Of a DNA stretch of 64,000 nt, positions 63,701 through 64,000 are shown piece by piece. How positions within the stretch are numbered: position 1 is the first letter of the stretch; every line of letters begins with the position of its first letter. This DNA is from Colias croceus (Eukaryota; Arthropoda; Insecta; Lepidoptera; Pieridae). The stretch lies in NCBI RefSeq assembly GCF_905220415.1, contig NC_059537.1:1364001-1428000 (forward strand), read 5' to 3'. Position numbers and translations under genes: made by a program. The notes under the pieces are model-generated. The model made no database searches. It worked only from the letters and a program-made list of their open reading frames with translations, and had not been told where the DNA came from.

Positions 63701-63942
63701 TGACTAGAGCCACCACCCTACTCCAGAACTAGCACTGTCTCCACATTGTACCCACCTTCTCCTGCCCCAGGAACAGGTCGTTGATGTGCAGCAGCAGGTC
63801 GGTGGGGTAGACCGCCCAGTCGGCCCAGGCCTGCAGGATGCGGGTGACCCTCGCCCGGAACCCCTCCTGCTGGATGCGGGAACCCATCTCGCGCCACGCC
63901 ACGTGACACTGACGCATTATCTCCGGGAGACGCTGTTGGAAA
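57589..63942 (-). CDS. U2SURP: U2SURP / SR140, U2 snRNP-associated splicing factor, C-terminal part
   Basis: U2SURP binds the U2 snRNP in the nucleus during early spliceosome assembly. Six phased exons give the last 362 residues: the end of the CID domain (RVTRILQAWADWAVYP...INDLFLG); two DIDGVP motifs (LDDIDGVP, DEDIDGVPLE) typical of SR140; FVPSRWESVE, matching the family SKWE motif; the cwf21-type helix TLSRETLRDIEVRVLKYADE, LESG, IQHYRRKLIKK; and an Arg-Glu/Arg-Asp/Arg-Ser tail. The RRM, SURP and first CID parts lie beyond 64000. It is tail-to-tail with JMJD6, another factor of the splicing machinery (the shared theme is an inference). Confidence 0.95.
58014..58162 (-). CDS. U2SURP: U2SURP penultimate exon
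   Basis: Acceptor CATTGCAG and donor GTTAGT. It encodes ALREMKELKETEVLSPRRRS, PDEDAVSSCSKKSKKSREPS, PSPLKRVRY plus two bases. It is Ser-Pro and Lys-rich like the family's tail, and the split Gly codon joins the last exon. Confidence 0.92.
58433..59508 (-). repeat. tandem array of U2SURP exon 3' end with splice donor (five copies)
   Basis: Units begin (plus strand) at 58582, 58789, 58955, 59162 and 59328 with TACCTTCTTGATAAG, the complement of exon end CTTATCAAGAAG plus donor GTATAC. Spacing alternates 207, 166, 207, 166, a 373-bp higher-order repeat. The 166-bp units (58789, 59162) repeat the exon from about SRETLRDIEVR to LIKK with the first 16 bp of intron. The 207-bp units have lost the ELESGARAR part and gained GTAGAGT-type filler. 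The unit at 59328 is the genuine exon. Further GTAGAGTTTCACGAGATAGA subrepeats extend to 58433. Confidence 0.93.
59331..59508 (-). CDS. U2SURP: U2SURP cwf21-like helix exon
   Basis: Acceptor ATCTGCAG and donor GTATAC. It encodes TDSPQARSEERTLSRETLRD, IEVRVLKYADELESGARARR, AALAPQQQIQHYRRKLIKK after a split Gly. It matches [20 protein letters not shown] and QVEHYRDKLL of human U2SURP. It has a unique 5' part that the downstream copies lack, which marks it as the original. Confidence 0.95.
60211..60427 (-). mobile_element. interspersed repeat tail (GCTAGTTAGT/TATAATATTAGTAT family)
   Basis: ACTAGCTTTCCGCCTGCGGC then TTCGCCCGCGTTTTCAAAG, GTTCCCGTGGGATTTCCTGG, and ending CTCTTTATAATATTAGTAT. Antisense relative of the units at 15563 and 31205, nearly parallel to 47994-48214. 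Confidence 0.7.
60750..60995 (+). repeat. decayed repeat tail with (ACAG)n tract
   Basis: Contains AAAATCCGTCGTGTAGTTTT and a CAGACAGACAGACAGACAGA run at 60846-60873, followed by a TTATAAGTATAGATATAGA end. It has the layout of the same repeat class with more decay. Confidence 0.45.
61349..61529 (-). CDS. U2SURP: U2SURP exon with second DIDGVP motif
   Basis: Acceptor ATTTACAG and donor GTGAGT. It encodes DEDIDGVPLEADGSAAGSGS, a Gly/Ser/Glu stretch, AAAGFVPSRWESVEPAPPSD and ending PVHAQPD. The leading Val is split with the previous exon. A retrotransposon on the opposite strand begins within about 50 bp of its acceptor. Confidence 0.94.
61575..62885 (+). mobile_element. 5'-truncated non-LTR retrotransposon (reverse transcriptase)
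   Basis: The frame enters mid-domain (LLRKLNFYGIKGLSEDLIAS) and has GVPQGSILGPFLFLVYINDL, the catalytic VLFADDTSLIF block (FADD), and the thumb FLGLTLDEKLQWGAHV. A single in-frame TAA at 62276-62278 interrupts it after KRAIRSI. The same frame then continues YNLRARDSLRDLFKNTGIL to a TGA at 62651-62653 (KNPWRVVA). The 3' UTR ends in TTTGAGTTTGAGTTTGAG near 62885. Jockey/CR1-like by motif style (inference). It lies in a U2SURP intron, antisense. Confidence 0.9.
63049..63066 (+). other. dispersed intronic motif, copy 6 (ATCCGCCTCGAAGGACCA)
   Basis: Same core as in the kinesin-13 introns but 51 kb away and in U2SURP, again antisense to the host gene. Confidence 0.6.
63177..63363 (-). CDS. U2SURP: U2SURP exon with first DIDGVP motif
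   Basis: Acceptor TTTCTACAG and donor GTTAGT. It encodes EGGAASETVESRQWEGSRSG, a Ser/Gly/Ala-rich stretch, then AALRRLASQRGPVRLDDIDG and VP plus one base. SR140 proteins carry several such (D/L)DIDGVP motifs. Confidence 0.93.
63756..63942 (-). CDS. U2SURP: U2SURP exon, end of CID domain
   Basis: Acceptor GCTCACAG and donor GTGGGT. It encodes FQQRLPEIMRQCHVAWREMG, SRIQQEGFRARVTRILQAWA, DWAVYPTDLLLHINDLFLGQ and EK. It corresponds to the human [20 protein letters not shown] region, the last helices of the CTD-interacting domain. Confidence 0.95.
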
Positions 63943-63957
63943 CTGTGAGCGAAAATC

Positions 63958-64000
63958 CTAACTATACTAATATTATAAAGCTGAAGAGTTTGTTTGTTTG
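63958..64000 (+). mobile_element. interspersed repeat tail cut by the window end
   Basis: ACTATACTAATATTATAAAG then CTGAAGAGTTTGTTTGTTTG matches the start of the unit at 32308. It lies 16 bp upstream of the U2SURP CID exon acceptor. Confidence 0.65.

Overview
The window reads as nuclear DNA of a moth or butterfly. It is AT-rich, its genes are split by many GT-AG introns, and its introns are full of interspersed repeats of lepidopteran type: units ending in ACTAATATTATAAA, units bounded by AACCGACTTCAAA, a 3' tail with GTGTCCCAGCAGTGGGA, and CCTAA (insect telomere-type) runs. The species call is an inference from gene structure and repeat style; no search was run.

Three protein genes carry the window. 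(1) A kinesin-13 (Klp10A/KIF2 family microtubule depolymerase) occupies positions 50862 down to 1037 on the minus strand. It has 17 well-phased coding exons plus one possible cassette exon, and its last exon(s) lie beyond the left edge. Intron 1 alone is about 21 kb (29578-50801). (2) JMJD6 (JmjC arginine demethylase / lysyl hydroxylase) has three exons on the plus strand, 51735-54503, complete. It is head-to-head with kinesin-13 across an 872-bp gap that probably holds both promoters. (3) The C-terminal part of U2SURP (SR140, a U2 snRNP-associated splicing factor) lies at 63942 down to 57589 on the minus strand in six exons; its N-terminal exons are beyond the right edge.

The most striking structure is shared by two of these unrelated genes. 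In kinesin-13 the last 58 bp of the switch II exon, its splice donor and a short piece of intron are repeated 17 times in tandem (5696-7183). In U2SURP the 3' part of one exon with its donor is repeated five times (58582-59508). In both, extra copies of an exon end and an intact 5' splice site sit just downstream of the genuine donor.

The remaining DNA is largely mobile-element debris inside introns and between the genes: a tRNA-Ser-like SINE with inverted arms (three tRNA-bearing or degenerate loci, one compound locus and a solo arm); foldback elements carrying a CCTAA cassette; a hAT element with a perfect 8-bp target duplication; a Tc1/mariner deletion derivative; a DDE transposase remnant; a Harbinger-like element with 30-bp inverted repeats; a 5'-truncated Penelope element with GIY-YIG endonuclease; a 5'-truncated non-LTR retrotransposon; and several large hairpins. 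A short intronic motif, CTCGAAGGACCA, recurs six times in the same orientation. Intron stretches not listed below (for example 16-22.8 kb, 28-29.2 kb, 33-35.4 kb, 37.2-41 kb, 50-50.8 kb) show nothing I can name.
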